DNA of 14,445 nucleotides. Origin: Oscillospiraceae bacterium (GTDB lineage Bacteria; Bacillota; Clostridia; Oscillospirales; Oscillospiraceae). Below the pieces are notes generated by a model. It ran no database searches. It saw nothing but the letters and a program-made list of their open reading frames with translations, and was not told where the DNA came from. The stretch is taken from positions 1 through 14,445 of the forward strand of contig JAIRRO010000023.1 of the NCBI GenBank assembly GCA_031255955.1, given 5' to 3'. Within the stretch, counting starts at the first letter, position 1. The number at the start of each line of letters is the position of its first letter. A program made the translations under genes and the position numbers. Positions 14,388 to 14,445 of this stretch are shown piece by piece.

Positions 14388-14445
14388 TGGTGGCGGTAAC
14401 TGGACTTGAACCAGTGACACCACGGGTATGAACCGTGTGCTCTAG
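14388..14445 (-). tRNA. tRNA-Met (anticodon CAT), 3' part
   Basis: The gene runs off the right edge. Visible on the minus strand are the end of the D arm (CTAGAGC), the anticodon arm CACGG, loop TTCATAC, CCGTG, the T arm with GGTTCAAGTCC and the acceptor strand TACCGCC with A and CCA. The anticodon CAT and the D-arm sequence fit elongator tRNA-Met. A lysidine-type tRNA-Ile is possible; an initiator is unlikely, since its GGG/CCC anticodon stem pairs are absent. Confidence 0.88.

Noticed and set aside
14202..14423. Short frames across the tRNA region
   Set aside because: They read through two tRNA genes and a hairpin spacer, with no ribosome binding site or domain.

Overview
The window looks like chromosomal DNA of an anaerobic, probably Gram-positive bacterium (Clostridia-like Bacillota) that uses the Wood-Ljungdahl pathway. 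The reasons are a carbonyl branch of bacterial acs type, strong AGGAGG-type ribosome binding sites, sigma-A promoters with 17-base spacers, and tRNA genes with encoded CCA. The taxon is an inference; no 16S gene or other marker is present.

Layout, left to right. (1) 1-1750: the first codons of a gene leaving the left edge, with a near-consensus promoter; an AAA ATPase of the archaeal-ATPase/DUF234 type with its own promoter inside an array of ATTAGTAA octamers; and a truncated N-terminus of an ECF-like sigma factor. (2) 1821-11860, minus strand: the acetyl-CoA synthase/CO dehydrogenase genes in the order acsA (CODH), cooC (nickel insertion ATPase), acsB (acetyl-CoA synthase), acsD and acsC (corrinoid protein subunits), acsE (methyltransferase). 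They start at a TTGACA/TAAACT promoter with a structured leader and end at a strong hairpin terminator. AcsE loads a methyl group from methyl-tetrahydrofolate onto AcsC/AcsD, AcsA makes CO from CO2, and AcsB joins methyl, CO and CoA. (3) 5319-6727: an A+T-rich RiPP cassette with its own promoter sits between acsB and acsD and splits the operon. It has a 69-residue four-cysteine precursor, a PqqD-like recognition protein and a radical SAM/SPASM maturase that lacks its middle. (4) 11887-14046, plus strand: a divergent ABC exporter half-transporter. (5) 14060-14445: a short UvrA-like remnant, an 18-bp perfect hairpin terminator, tRNA-Glu(TTC) and the 3' part of tRNA-Met(CAT).

The most notable points are the RiPP cassette inside a central-energy operon, its broken maturase, inverted repeats around the precursor gene, a 48-bp hairpin repeat between acsC and acsE with a possible relic inside the precursor tail, and three gene remnants (sigma factor, maturase, UvrA) in 14 kb.
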